64,000 nucleotides of DNA from Diphasiastrum complanatum (lineage: Eukaryota > Streptophyta > Lycopodiopsida > Lycopodiales > Lycopodiaceae), in the NCBI GenBank assembly GCA_029204225.1, contig CM055111.1:20281003-20345002 (forward strand), in the 5' to 3' direction. Positions 20,991 to 34,639 of the stretch are shown here, one piece after another. A program made the position numbers and the translations under genes. Position 1 is the first letter of the stretch. Every line of letters begins with the position of its first letter. The notes under the pieces were generated by a model. It was not told the origin of the DNA and searched no databases. It saw only the letters and a program-made list of their open reading frames with translations.

Positions 20991-23900
20991 TCTACTTTAA
21001 TTCTAACTGTATAACCCAAGTAGGTAAATTTACACATGAATGGATGGATTACTGCCTATTATGTGAAAAATATGTGATACATAGGCTTAAATATCAATTC
21101 ATGCAAAAAATGGAATAAATGACGGTCCAGAAAACCATCTTTTATTCTGGTTGATAGGACAGCTTTACAAAAGTCGTCATTTATGCCAAATTATTATTTT
21201 TTAAGTTTTATGGCTTCATGTGTAGATAAGTGGGCAAATAAAAGCAGTTAGATGGATATGATAGTATAACATGCCTTTAAATTAATATAAGTGTGTCATA
21301 TTTTTTTGATACACGTCGATGATATGTATTAGTGTTGATTCCGACAGTATAGAACATGTCGATATGTATAGAACAATATACAACATGCCTTGTAGTTAAA
21401 GATATTGGGCATTAGAAGCCAAGTGCACTATGATGGTGTTATATAATATCCATAATACTAAAAAATTATTGGAGTTGAATGACATGTTATGATATTTAAT
21501 CTCAAAATATGAAAAACCATCTCATTATAGTTGAAAAAAGTTGGACATGCCCTTTGGGTACCAACATAATGAGGCTGATACTTAATCGTCTCTCTTTTTA
21601 TTCATGTGAAATTTCATGCCATTTCTATTTTCACAATGTCGGTCTTGCTTATTTTGAACTCATTGACATTGCATCATAGTGATGCTTCACTTCAAAAATC
21701 TTACTACACCTCAACATACTAATAAGGATGCAAGTATGCATGCTATACATGATATGTGCTTTGAGAGACCAATATATCACATTCTTTAGACTTCAACTAT
21801 CAAACTAATCATTGTTTGAAGCAAAGTTTCAATCATGTCATTTAAAAAATGTGATCTTCTTGTAAGTCTCTAAAATCAACATATCAATTGCTCATTTCTT
21901 AGATTGGGAAATGCTAGAATTTTATTGTGAGTGTACTAAGAGTACATCAAAGTACTAAAATTCTAAATATCAAATTCATTATTTACATTCTGGTCAACAA
22001 AATAGGCTTCTAGGGATTAAATGCCTAGAACAAGAAACTTGAGGACACCTTGGAGATATCGAGCTACGATGGAGAGGTGATAGGTAGTAGAAATCAACAT
22101 CAACCAAAAACCAAACAGTTTCAAATAGCAATAGTTCACAAAGGAAAAATCCAATGAATTCAAAGCACAGTGCTCCAAGGTGTCCTTGAGTGCATGCATA
22201 TGGGGACGTGAACGTAATATTGTTGGAAGATTAAACTTGTTTAGCATGTCTATTGTTGGGGGATATGGAATGTTAGGTTGGGGTTGCACATGCTTGTTTG
22301 GTTTACTATTACTTATAATCATATAATGAAGTCATCGAAATATTATACTACATATGTCAAATATACTTGATAGATTTAAGATGCCCATGTATACTCATAT
22401 TAAATGAAAGATGTCATTCTTGATGCAATTTTACACAACATACACAACCTTCAATTGAATAGAGCATTCAAAATTTCTACTTGGTTGTTCAAAAATTGGT
22501 TGTACTTAATCAACATTTGTTGTTTTTTGAAATTATCAACAAGCCTTTGTTTTGCATGTAAGTAAATGTTGGATGAAAATGAACTATATACTTAGATAAG
22601 TATATATGATTGCTTTGTTTGAAATTCTATGATCAAAAAATAATTCATCAATTAATAGAAGAGCATATAACTATAATCTAATGTCGTGATAGATACGTAC
22701 CAAAAGGTGCTATTGCTACATTTCAAATAATAATTGGCATGTCATTGGTGCAACAATTACTATGACACTTTGTATCATGCCACTTGACCATAAATTTTAC
22801 TTTTCACAAAGATAAGATCAATAGATTAGAATGAATGGTGGCTCATCCCCTTAACCCTACTCATATTTATTACTAATGCACGATAACATTTTCTTGGTAT
22901 GTTGTATAAGCTTTAGTAATATTCTTGACATGGTAAAGGTGGTTATCAATATCATGGCATGATTAGCAATATCATGCTAACAAAGTCTCCATATTTAAGC
23001 ATTATTATAATCATCATGTTTGCTACAAGAAGCATCAATTCGTTCTTATCCAATAAAAGAGTAGTCAGCAACTATCTAGCTAACTCATGTGCTATATTTG
23101 ATCAATGAAATTTTCTAATGTAGCACTATGCAATCATTTATATTTATGTCTCTCTCATAAAGTTGAAAGATTCTTGAGGATGAAAACATGCATTATATAA
23201 TTCAAACTATTGATTATTGTTGTTGGCCTATCACTTATCCATGTTTCTTTTTCTCATCTATGCTCTTCATAGGTGCTTTCTTTTATGTCATACTCCTACA
23301 TGAACATATATCTAAATAGCAAGAATTTGAAATCAGCATAATCCACAATGACCATGATCAAACATAATCCAATGTACTAATTAAAATGAATTACATCTAA
23401 GCATCATCATCACATAAACATCAATAAAACAACGAATAATAAATATTACCAAAATGACCCATCAATCATCCCATGTTTGATCCACTAATATAGAAGAACA
23501 ATTAAGTCTTTTCTTTTCTAGATGAAATGTCTTCATTATTTTATATGAATTATGTTTTAAAAGCAATGTTGGAAGCTTAAATAGTTAAAAAAAAGTGACG
23601 CATCATAATTAACAAAATATTTTCAATTTATGTTTCATAGAGATTAGAATTAAGGGTTGTGCCCTTAAATATTTGAAAACAAGTCCTTTTGTCATGTGCC
23701 AAATCCAAACAATAGCAATTACAATGAAAGTAAAGTTGATAACAAGATAAATGGAAAGCATTCAAGATAGCATATCCATAGAAAGCTAGAAACACAAGGA
23801 TCTTTATAAAATCACATTAGGAATGAAAGAAGGAGTACATAGCATGGATTCATGTAGATAAGGCACATGAGACCTAGCAATGGAAATTCCAAGGCTCACA

Positions 23901-24480
23901 TTTACAAGAGGAAGCTAGGAGCTCTCACTTGCAAATGAGCCAAAAGATCCCAAATGTGATGTTTCTTGCCTACTTATAGACAGTGCTCTCACTTAACTAA
24001 TCATAACTATCTTGAGGGATAGTTAGCCCTTGTTAAGTATTATTTTAGTCTACATTGGGCCCTTATTGGCCTATTATCCTTATGCTCGAAATACTTTTTC
24101 AATTTAGAATCTAGATGCATGTGCCTGACATTGCAGTGTAGAGAAAAATAATAAGTGTTGTTGTTGTGGCAGGGTCCATTTCGACGAAATGATGTCGGAT
24201 TTGGGAGCCTTCTATTGCAAGCTATGGGGGCATGTTGAGTGAAATAGACCTAACCCCACATCATTATGAAAGGTCAAGATTAGGAACAAGTGATTGTTAT
24301 CCAGCAATCACTTTAGCATTTGTGGGACCCAACTCCAACATACAAGTAACATAATACCCATGCTCAAATGTAGCTATTGCGTGCACGTAAGCATTCATAT
24401 GACCTATGCTCTAGATGTATATTTAAATGCTCTCAAAGCCAAATCTAGTAGACACATGCTCTATTGTTCATTGTCTTAGC
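20991..24480. other. 3.5 kb AT-rich sequence, nothing recognised
   Basis: Neither strand shows a frame with family resemblance. The longest is about 100 codons at 22017-22322 (minus), and no splice-linked coding pattern could be built around it. An imperfect inverted repeat (arms about 22040-22057 and 22173-22190) is present. This is probably decayed intergenic or LTR sequence. Confidence 0.5.
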
Positions 24481-24691
24481 CATTCATGTTAAATGAGTTA
24501 TGACGTCTCATATTTCCTCTATACTTTTGTTATTAAGTAGAGTAAGTCATAATTTATTTTATTGATGAACACACTGAACTTAGCTTTGTTGCATGGCAAG
24601 TAATAATAATGAGTGCCATGAGACGACACAATGTTTTTAGAAATGGGGACATTTGTCCTGTAATAAGGCCCTCGATATCATGTAGTGGAAT

Positions 24692-25051
24692 GTTGTAATA
24701 GATCCTAACACCACAGTAGGGCAAATACTAACTGATCCACCCAACCTTGCCTACTCCCTGATATAGAGTAAGCCCCTCCTAGCCCAGTGTGAAGACTTGC
24801 AGCATGCAACTGCCAAGTGTCGGCCACGTGGCACTGACGTGGCCGACTGCAAGTCGGGACCCAACTGGGGGCCCTATCCTGCTGATAGGGTCTCTAGGCT
24901 GTGTTAGGCCTGCCATGGCTATGGACCGTGCTGGGGCACACTACTCACATTGTCTTGCCTTGTTCGTCATGTACGCTGGACACGACTTTGACTGTGGTAT
25001 CTGACCTATCTATGTTCCCTAGGGTTCGCCACTGGTTACGAGCTCGTAACA
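24692..25051 (-). repeat. 3' LTR of chromovirus A (left end approximate)
   Basis: On the minus strand the purine tract TTAAGGGAGAGGGAG (25052-25066) is followed by TGTTACGAGCTCGTAACC, the LTR start. A plausible end ...ATTACAACA lies at 24692, giving about 360 bp. No target duplication was seen. Confidence 0.6.
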
Positions 25052-25065
25052 CTCCCTCTCCCTTA

Positions 25066-26520
25066 AGAACCGTCTTGGTCCTCTAAGACAAAGTCTGGAA
25101 AAATCTTGCGAAGGACACTGCCTCTTTCCCAAGTGGCATTCTCAACAGGCTGATTATTCCACTTAACCAGATATTCTCGATATAGAGTATGATGAGTCTG
25201 CATCTCTCTACTATCAAGAATCTCCTCTGGTTCATGTGGAGGTTGTTGAGGATCCAATGGGAGATCTAGAACACTGTCCCCTACCAGATTGTCTGATCTG
25301 GTTAAGGCTTTTCATAACTGACTTACATGAAAGACTAGAAAAACCTTACTGCTGTGTGGGAGTTCTAGTTCATAGGTGACCTACTGATGGTAAAGGGACC
25401 ACAATACCTTGGAGACAACTTAGCAAACACTCCTAATTTGAGGGTTTTAGAGTCTACTGGGACTCTCAAGTAGACTTTCTCACTAGTGGAGAACTGCACA
25501 TCCCGTCTGTGTGGATCTGCATAATGTCTGGCTCGATCTTGGGACTGCCTAATGCTACGCTTAGCATGTTCTATCATCTGGTTTAGGTCCTCTAAAAAGT
25601 TTCTGGCTGCTTCAACTTTTTCTTGTTTAAACCCTACAGCTGTGGGTGAGCGTGGCTGAAAACCGTACAAATGGGTTGTATCCCGTAGCTAAATGTTTAG
25701 TACTGTTGTAAGCAAACTCTAATATGGAGAGATACTCCTCCCAATTAGTCTACTTCTTGCTGACGTATGCACGAAGCATATCCTCCAGCACCTGATGTAC
25801 TCTCTCTGTTTGACCGTCCGTCTATGGATGGTCAGTGGTACTCATATTAATTTTAGTATGGAGATGATGGAATACTGCCCTCCAAAAATTTCCAGTAAAC
25901 TTATTGTCCCGGTCGCTGACTATGTCGAAAGGTAGACCGTACAATTTAAATAGCCTGTCTACAAACAACCTTGCTAACTCTGGAGCTCTAACGGTTGTTT
26001 TGGTCGAAATGAAATGAGCCATTTTGGTCAGACGGTCAGCTGTGACCCATATAGCGTCATTACCCTTTTGGGTTTTAGGTAGGCCTACTATAAAATCCAT
26101 GGAGATACTCTCCCATTTACCAGCTGGTATTTCTAAGGGATGCAACAACCCTCTTGCCTTTAAATGCTCTGCTTTGTTTACTTGACATTTCTGGCAACTG
26201 GTTACATACTGGTGGACATCCTTTTTCATACTGGGCCAGAAAAATTGCCTACGAAGAAGCTCATAGGTCTGTATGCCTAGGTGTCCCGTAGTAGGATTGT
26301 CATGACATTCATATAGGACATGCTGCCTATAATCCTCTGAATTGGGGACACATACTCTATCTCCATAGAGCAAGTACTCATCCTGAATGAAATATTGTTT
26401 CCATTTGAATCCTTGAGTCAACTGACCCTCAACCACTGGGGTTTGCTTGGGTAATACAAGCTCAGAATCCTCAACGTCATCTGACGACGTATACTAAGTT
26501 ATTAAACTTAACATCTGAAC
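25066..26520 (-). pseudogene. Chromovirus A: integrase and chromodomain
   Basis: The minus strand encodes a Ty3 chromovirus pol end. From 26436 come the zinc-binding HHCC region (ECHDNPTTGHLG...CQKCQ), SMDFIVGLPKTQKG (first Asp), SDRDNKFTGNFW (second Asp) and, after a stop, TDGQTERVHQ (catalytic Glu). The later part (25670-25365) has the KLSPRYCGPF block. A C-terminal chromodomain at 25257-25063 shows YLVKWNNQPVENATWE; such domains steer integration towards modified chromatin. Protease, RT and most of RNase H are missing at the 5' side. Several stops and frame changes are present. Confidence 0.88.
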
Positions 26521-26652
26521 TTTGAAATTATGACAGGATTGGTTACCCTTTGCTGGAGATCAGCAGGAAGCCCATTGTAGACGTTCTTCAAGTACTTGGT
26601 TGTCTAAGTTTGTAATTCACCAAGGAGGCAACTGTGGGCTTAATTTCCAACA
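26521..26652 (-). repeat. Partial LTR of Copia-2
   Basis: The minus strand shows the purine tract TAAGGGGGAC (26653-26662) followed by TGTTGGAAATTAAGCCC. Only about 130 bp of LTR remain before the chromovirus A integrase begins. Confidence 0.6.
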
Positions 26653-26662
26653 GTCCCCCTTA

Positions 26663-27204
26663 AGGTCACGGTTGGTGCCTTGGTATCTTCGTCAAGTCCA
26701 GCATGTTGAAGAATTCTTGATAATCCATTCCTTGGACTTGAGTGAATCCTTTAGCCACCAAACGTGCTTTCCATTTTGCAATGGAACCATCAGAGTTGAT
26801 CTTCTTCTTGAAGATCCACTTGTTGTCAATAACTCTCTTGTGAGTAGGAAAGTCAACCAATGTCCAGGTCTGATTTGTCAAAAGTGAATTGTACTCGCTT
26901 TCCATAGCTTCTTGCCACTTCACAGCATCCTTGGAGTTAATTGCTTCGGCTAGGCTCTCTGTTTCTTCTGATGAAGTCCAGAATGATTGAGGTGCATACC
27001 TCTCAGGAATTGTCCAAGTCCGTGAGGATGTGCGGACGTTGGGTTGACCAGGATGCGATGATGCTCCTTCTTGAATTTCTTCAGATCTGCTCGAGCTAGC
27101 TTGGTCTGGCCTGATGACAGGTACTGTCGACTGCTCAGCTTCTGTAGCTGTAGCTGCAAGTTCTGTAGAAGGAACATCAACGTTGGAAGAATTATATCAA
27201 TCAG
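26663..27204 (-). pseudogene. Copia-2 linker and N-terminal reverse transcriptase
   Basis: Read on the minus strand, a Ser/Pro/Glu-rich linker leads into WQEAMESEYNSLLTNQTWTLV, NKWIFKKKINSDG and KARLVAKGFTQVQGMDYQE, the opening blocks of copia RT. The frame then ends a few codons before the purine tract, so the RT palm with YVDD and the entire RNase H are deleted. It belongs to the same element as the integrase and gag at 28265-30240. Confidence 0.85.
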
Positions 27205-28264
27205 CAAAGATACATTTATAACCTATTATTCAAATATCAAATGGTTGTTTGTAAACCAGCCAAAACTCCAATGGATCCAAGGTCAAAATATTTGAAGGAG
27301 CAGTGTCCCTAGTTTTTCCAAGAAGTTGAACAAATGAAACAATATCCTTATCATTCTATTATTGGTTCTCTCATGTATGCCATGATATGTAGTAGACCTG
27401 ACATTTCTTATTTAGTTAGTACACTATTCAATACATGTTGAATTAAAGTTTTAAGTTCTTATTTCACAGTCGACACATAATTATTGCATTTGTTATGGTG
27501 GGAATTTGAATGATGATTCAAATGACCAAATTAATCTTCTTTAAAGTTTTACAGATGCAGATTGGGCTGGGGATGTTGATAGGAGAAAGTCGACATCATG
27601 ATATGTCTTTGTATTCAAAAAGGTTTTGTCTCTTGGAACAACAAGAAGTAGAATTCGACTACATTATCTTCAACAAAGGCCAAACACATTGTCGCTGCAC
27701 TTGCTAAAAAGAAGCTATCTAGTTAAGGTGTCTATTGTCAGCGGACATTAATCTTAGTAAGATACAAGCAACTTTTGTCTTTTGCAACAATCAGAGTAGA
27801 ATTGCTTTATCTTTTGATCTCTGGTATCATTCCCAAAGCAAGCACATTGAGATAAAATATCATTTCATCAAAGAAAAATTACTTAAAAGGGAGATCATTA
27901 TGATCTTTTGCATAACAAAGTTCATGACAACGGATATCTTTACTAAAGCATTATCATTGACAATCATTCTAAGTTTGGTAGTATGCTCAACTTAATACCT
28001 TGATTTTTCATGAGTTCATAGGGGAGTGTTAGATTTCATTACTTAAATCATTTTGTAATGTGGAACTACTTTTTGCAGCTTTACTCGCATTATTGAGACA
28101 ATGCCAAAGGTGTCAAAGACCATTTGCAGAAATATATGTATTGTCGACATAGAGTCAAATCATTTGTCAAGGGTTTCCAAATAGCAACTGGAGCAGATTT
28201 GATAGTGGAATTTTATCCACTAGATATTTTGGGTCCCTTATGCATGAAGTAGTAGGCTGCATCG
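27205..28264 (+). mobile_element. Copia-3 3' fragment inserted in Copia-2
   Basis: On the plus strand, RT C-terminal and RNase H pieces can be read: YPYHSIIGSLMYAMI..SRPDISY-like (27340-27410), TDADWAGDVDRRKSTS (about 27553) and SKHIEIKYHFI (27838-27870). The purine tract TAGGGGAG (28019-28026) and an LTR starting TGTTAG (28027) follow. The fragment sits in the opposite orientation between the RT and integrase parts of Copia-2, so it is younger or was rearranged in. No target duplication was found. Confidence 0.75.
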
Positions 28265-29160
28265 TCCATAGATCAAGATGGAGGTTGTCTGGGTCGATTT
28301 GATCTTCTTGACCCTCTGCTATTCAGGCTCATATTTTCGACCCTTGGGTCAAAATTTAACTGTTTGACCCTTGGGTCAAAATTATGTTGTTCCACCCTTA
28401 AGTCAGAAATTTTTGTAGCTTTTCCCTTGTGGTCAAAAAATGACCTCTGCTTGTGAATGTCTTTTCTGTGTCCATATTGAAGAGCTTGTATGTCTTGTGA
28501 TTTGGAGAGTAGCCAATGAAAATCGATTTTCTGCTTGTGTTGTCCAGCTTCTTCTTGAGATCTTTAGGGATCTAAGCATAAGCAATGCAACCAAACACTC
28601 TAATGTTTTTGAGTGATGATTTTGATCCTATCCACACCTTATATGGTGTCTTGCCATTCAGGGCTTTGGTGATGGATCGATTTTGTAGATAGGCAGCTGT
28701 AGTCACAGCTTCTGCCCAAAATTTCTTTGGAAGAGAGGCATGGGCCAGCATGCTCTTGGTACTCTTGATGAGTGTCCGATTCTTCCGTTCATCAATACCA
28801 TTGGACTGAGGTGAGTAGCTAGTTGTGAATTGTTGATGTATTTTGTTCGCTTTGCAGAACTCCTTAAATTCTATGGAAATAAATTTTCTCCCTCCATCTG
28901 TACATAGAGCTTTGATCTTCCTCTGGATTTGATTTTCTATAGACACCTTGAACTGCATGAAGGACTTGAATGCCTCTTATTTCTTTTTCAGAAAATAAGT
29001 TGCAGTCCTTCGAGAGAAGTCATCGATGAAGGTTAGAAAGTATAGAGCTCCCCCTTTGGAAGCAATCTGCATCGGGCCACAGATGTCGCTATGTACAAGA
29101 TCTAGCAGGCCTTTGGAAGTATGAACTGAGTCATAAATGAAAGGACTTCTAGCATGCTTG
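28265..29160 (-). pseudogene. Copia-2 integrase
   Basis: The minus strand 28958-28572 shows CTDGGRKFIS (second catalytic Asp block), FTTSYSPQSNGIDERKNRT with the catalytic Glu kept, and the KFWAEAVTTAAYLQNR and GKTPYKVW blocks. The C-terminal part (FIGYSPNHKTYKLF) continues beyond a stop. The first-Asp region and GAG-pre-integrase block are damaged by stops between 29160 and 28960. The element is interrupted downstream by Copia-3. Confidence 0.85.
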
Positions 29161-29164
29161 CTGA

Positions 29165-30240
29165 TTATATAGCTTTCACATGGAGAAGTTGGCTTGTTGA
29201 CAGAAGACAGATCTTGTACAGTCTCTGGATCGACATTTGTTGAATACTATTGAAGTTCAAATGGCCTAATCTGAAATGCCAAAGCATATCAGATGATTCA
29301 AAGAGCTTGAATGTTGGAAGAATAATAGTGGCTGAGTTTGTAGAGGTTGCCACTTCTTCTCCCAAAAGCTAAAACTTTCTGGGATTTGTCAAGGATGGTG
29401 CAGTTATTTGTGTCAAATTTGACCCTCCGATCAGAATCAACGATTTCGCTAACTGAGAGTAGGTTTTTGGTCAGATTTGGTACGTGGAGAATGACCCTTA
29501 TGAAATTTGACCCTTATTGTTCCTTCACCATGGATTGAATGTGATGAGTTGTCTCCAAGTTGCACAACTCGAGAGTGGATGAAAGATTTTTAATCTTTGA
29601 ACCAGTCTTGATGGTGAGTCATGTGTTGAGTTGCTCCAAAATTGAGATACCAGGAATCGATATCTTGTTGTTCTCCGACCTTGGTCATAAAGGCTGCTTC
29701 ATCTTCCTCTTGCTGCTGTGTCGAAAAACTGGTTGAAGCACTATGTGCTTGTTGTTGGAACTGCTTTTTCTTCTCATTGTTGAATTTCAAAGTTCTGTAG
29801 CCCTTGATTTCATGTCTAGTTCTCTTGCGTTATCTATAGAATAGTTTCTGCTTTGGTTGGAATGATGAAGAGTTCCAATTCGATCCTAAGCCAAAAGAAT
29901 TTGACTTTGAGCCAGAATTCGACCCAGAGCCAAAATTTGATCCTGAGTCAAAATTCAAACCAGACTGCATATTGCTCTTCTTTTTGGATCTAATCATCTA
30001 ATTTTTTTGAATATAGAGCTTGAGGATACGACCCTGAGCCTAAGGATGATGCAAATTTTCTGATTTCCTTCAACGACTAAGCCAATTGCAGCCATTTGCT
30101 CCATAAGATTTTTGAAAGTGTTACTATGACTTGCAACACTTTCTGCTTCTGACATCTTCAAGTTGAAGAATTTCTTCCTCTACTGGTTTATTCTATTGAG
30201 CATTACTATTGTTTTCATTCATCTTGATTATTTTGCTAGT
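29165..30240 (-). pseudogene. Copia-2 gag and protease region
   Basis: Minus-strand pieces are: a Gly-Ser-Asn repeat region (about 29990-29880), a knuckle remnant where the Cys positions read Tyr and Arg (about 29840), and QQQEEDEAAFMTKV. Then comes WYLNFGATQHMT, the protease active-site block with Asn-Phe in place of the usual Asp-Ser, and LWHFRLGHLNFNSIQQM (GAG-pre-integrase, about 29275). The 5' half of gag, the primer site and the 5' LTR are not visible. Confidence 0.75.
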
Positions 30241-31288
30241 AACTACTGCACTTCCGATCCAAAACTTCCGCTACTATTCTGTATTCCAACTTGATATCAG
30301 AGTTCTATTTCTATCACCTCTCTACTAATCTGATATCAGGCAGATTTCCGACATGGTATCAAAGCTTCTGTTATAATTAGAGTTCTACTAATCCAATACC
30401 GTTCAATACTTCCACAGTATTCCACGGATTTCTGACATGAGGGAGCTGCGACCGCTTGTGAGGGACCCTCGCACGCCTTGGCTAAGCATCAAAGTTTGCA
30501 ATTCTTCTTCTTGCTCGGAAGCTAGTGTTGCATAAAAATTTGAAACATAAGTTCTCGTGCTCTCACCACTACCGAACTCTGACATGATTATTACATTCAT
30601 AAACATTCAATACATTACAAGGAATCCTAATGCTTGAATGTAAAACTTTTATCCAAAAATATATTGAAATGTAAAACCTTAATCCAAAAATATATTAAAA
30701 TAGAGTAGAAAAAAAATCAATCATAAAACTTTAATGCATATTAGTGTTAGACTGTCATATTTGTGATAACAAAAAAAAGGATAAACGTGCGTTTATAATC
30801 TACAACAAGATGCAAAAGAATCATATAAGAATTTTCATATAGAAATTGTACTATCTAAAAATCAAAACATGAGAATCATATAAGAATCTGCATATAAGAA
30901 TCATACTATCTAAATATCGAAAGATAAGAATCAACGTATTTTCAAATTGACTAATTTTGTGTTATTTGTGTTTTGTACTTGTGCATACATGCAATTTATC
31001 ACAAGGAGATAAATTACATTCAGATCAGTCTAGCGATGAAGACAACACTTAAGTCAACATGGTAAATAATAAAAATGCATTATAAGTTAAACATGACTTC
31101 AAATATTATGCTAAAGATATATGTACTTGATATTTGTTTCTCACATAGAAACTATTTTCAAGATAAAATATGGTGCACATGCATCAAGAGTGATGGAAAG
31201 ATGCGTGAAAGACACATTGTTGAAAATCATTTGTGGAAGTTTGGACAAAAAGATGAGGGTCAACCATCGCATTTGGAAAACGTTGAGG
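30241..31288. other. No gene recognised; primer-site-like words near 30296-30365
   Basis: AT-rich sequence. TTGATATCAGAGTT (30294) and ATGGTATCAAAGCTT (30353) resemble the tRNA-Met primer site on the plus strand, but no LTR end precedes them. A 67-codon minus frame at 30403-30606 has no recognised domain. Confidence 0.35.
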
Positions 31289-31614
<326 letters not shown>

Positions 31615-32123
31615 GGACTCCATATTACTACAAAAAAATCCCCGTTATAAGCTTTTTTCGATTCCGCCAAGTCTTTTAATCTCATGTTGCATAGTTTCAC
31701 TCAAAAATAAATAATTAAAAGGAGCCAAGTTTATACAAGAGGCAAATTTCAAAGTCAAGCATTGTGTGTTCGTGATGAAGAGCATTAACTCTACCGCAAA
31801 TATCATATCAAATTTCACCACGACCCCACTCTTCAAATTTTAACATTGTCATCCTATGAGACTGGTTAATTCTCGTGTTGTCTCTTTCCAACTACCTTCA
31901 CATAATATGATCAACTTATAAAATCAATGTTAGTTAACAAGCAAATTTTAAGTTATGTATAGCAAACATGTTGCCAAAACTAAAACATAAATAAGTTTCT
32001 TTCATTACCTAAACATCTTCCTACTATACCTAGAAAACTCCTAGTACTAATTATTTTCTCAGTCTCAAATCTTTGTTCCAACAAGAGATCATTTTGTTGT
32101 GGAAGTTAGCATTGAATGTTTAT

Positions 32124-32505
32124 ATGCAGAATAACATATCGCGGGGATTTCGACGTGGGCGTCCGACAGATTTTTGAAAATTTCGACGCGTCAGATTCCG
32201 ACACCTAGGTAAAAATTCCCAAATTGGATGTCTGGTGATCGGGAAACTGTGGCGCCAACCAATTTTCAAACTTGCCATCGAATTCCAACATGTCGACACG
32301 CAGACGTGGATATGGCCTGGCATATTGTTTATCGAAAAAAAAATAGTTGGCATCCGACGTGGACGCCAGAATGTGACGGACGTCAAAGTCCGACGTCCAT
32401 GTCATTGATCTGAGACCACAAAAAATGGAAATTTGATGTGGTACAAAAATAGATGTCAAATTCTGACGTTTGTTTGGTTTTCGAAATTTCATGCAGTTCT
32501 ACAGA
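32124..32505. mobile_element. Eroded CACTA-related fragment
   Basis: GATTTCGACGTGGGCGTCC near the left edge matches the inner terminus of the CACTA element at 9269 (GATTTCCGACGTG). The block contains several GACGTC/GTCGGA words. The right edge TCGAAATTTCATGCAGTTCTACAG resembles the other terminus. The terminal CACTA bases are not intact and no TSD was found. This is likely a short, older relative sharing the same subterminal motif. Confidence 0.45.
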
Positions 32506-32821
32506 TTTCTTCTCACTTTTTTGTGTTTGGAGCGTTTGGAGGTGCGCTTGGAGCTTTTGGTGCTTGGAGTTGTTGGGGCATTTGGAGCCTTTGGACCATT
32601 GTGGTGACTGTGTTTTGCTTTTTTTTTTTTGGGAGAGAAAGTTTGTTTTGTTTGTTTTTGTGAGAGAAAGTGAGGAGGGAGAAAAAAATGAGAGAAAAGA
32701 CTGTAAAGCAAATAGTTACATTATTGTAGAATAGTAAAAATAATGCAAATATAATAATGTAATAGATAATGTAAAGATAGAAAGGTAATAGATAGTGCAT
32801 GAACTTTAAATTTGTAATTTT

Positions 32822-33135
<314 letters not shown>

Positions 33136-34620
33136 CTAAAATAGACTGAAAGATTTAATAGAGTGAGAGAGAGAGAAGTGATTGTTATAATCTTATAGAA
33201 ATTATTACATTTGTGGAAATAAAATATAAATTAGATGATAAGAGAGAGACAGAGAGAGAGGAACACAGATTTCACATAGTCCCTCTTGACAAGTCAAGAC
33301 CAATCCTTTGAATCCTTTTGTCTTATAGCATAATAGGTTAAAATGAAACCGAAAAAAACTTATAGTTAAAATACCATAAAGTGAAGCAAGTTTTAGGATA
33401 CTCAGTTGTTACCTGCCACCATCCCACAAAACACAACCGGACAAATTAGTTTAGTGAGGAAGACATGTGTCATAGTTGAGCATCAGTTGTCATCCATGTT
33501 TGAAACAAGATTCACCATCAGCTTAAGTAAAATTAACAATCATCAGTCCAATCTTCCCTACCACGCATTTTGCCATATCGTAGGTCTTGTCCTAATACCA
33601 TCGTATCAGGGCATCCGCCATACTGGTTAGTATAAGGCAAGTAATCCTATAGTTACATACACTGATGAAGGCCTAATCAATCACAAGAAGTGAAAAAGGT
33701 GTAGTTTGGTCATAGAGGTCGGTAACAGGGCATATCCATGCCATCCTGCACCCATCAGTACTAGTGAAGTTTTTGGGTACCTGATGGACCCTATGTACAA
33801 ACGCTTGGGCAAATCCATGCCATTCACGTTAACCAAACACTGCATTGATTCATCATATTAAGATGTTGAACAACTGTAACTTAATAAACTGCTATAGTCC
33901 ATTATTGTGTTTTGATGCAACAAGTAAAGTGTGTAAGTTCTCGTAGGTATCATGGTACCTCCATACCATCCTGACCCCGAAGATTAGTACCATAGTCTTC
34001 TACGAGTGTGGTAGGTACAGAGCATATCCATGCTTTCCAGTGCTCCTACTCATGCACTTTAACTCATGAATACATATGAGCAAGGGTTATTATCACTTAT
34101 AAAGATAAGGTTTCTTACATAGGATTTTCCTTTGTCGTATGTCTTGCTATTGTTTTTCAACAATTACTTACCCGTATCGTTTTATTCGTACTTTATTAGT
34201 TACATAAATCTTTTTAAGAAATGTCGTAAAGTATACTTCTAGCATTTCACATAATCTTCAACGGTTATGGAGCATAAAGAAATTTTACTATTCTACACCA
34301 TCATTCACGAAATCTCATCCAAGTAATTGTGGTTTTTTTTGGAGTCCTCTTGAGAGGTCGACATGATCGTTGCTTCCACTGCGTTTCGACACAAGTTCTA
34401 ATAGCATTATGATTATCGAGCCACGAGTTTCAGCTCATTATCATACATCTTTCTAGAAGTACAGTGTTTCAAGGTAAGCCATTGATTCGTAAGAACGGAA
34501 TGCGTTCTTCAAGAGCTGCATGCTTTAGTTACTAAGAATCTGTTATTATGGATCATTTTTAAGCATCAATCTTATGTTCTATGTCTTTTCTACATTTTGC
34601 TTTAGAGTAAGCATAAAATA
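33136..34620. other. No gene recognised; recurrent 'atccatgccatcctg' words
   Basis: Four degenerate copies of a GCATATCCATGCCATCCTG-like phrase occur near 33730, 33808, 33958 and 34023, suggesting decayed LTR sequence. No coding frame with recognisable similarity is seen. Confidence 0.4.
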
Positions 34621-34639
34621 CCGAAAATAGATTTTACAA

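Noticed and set aside
22017-22322. 101-codon minus-strand frame as a novel gene
   Set aside because: No domain, no splice-linked neighbours, AT-rich flanks; expected by chance in this much non-coding DNA.
30294-30366. Primer-binding sites for a plus-strand LTR element
   Set aside because: The words TTGATATCAGAG and TGGTATCAAAGC resemble the tRNA-Met site, but no LTR end adjoins them and the neighbouring copia is on the minus strand.
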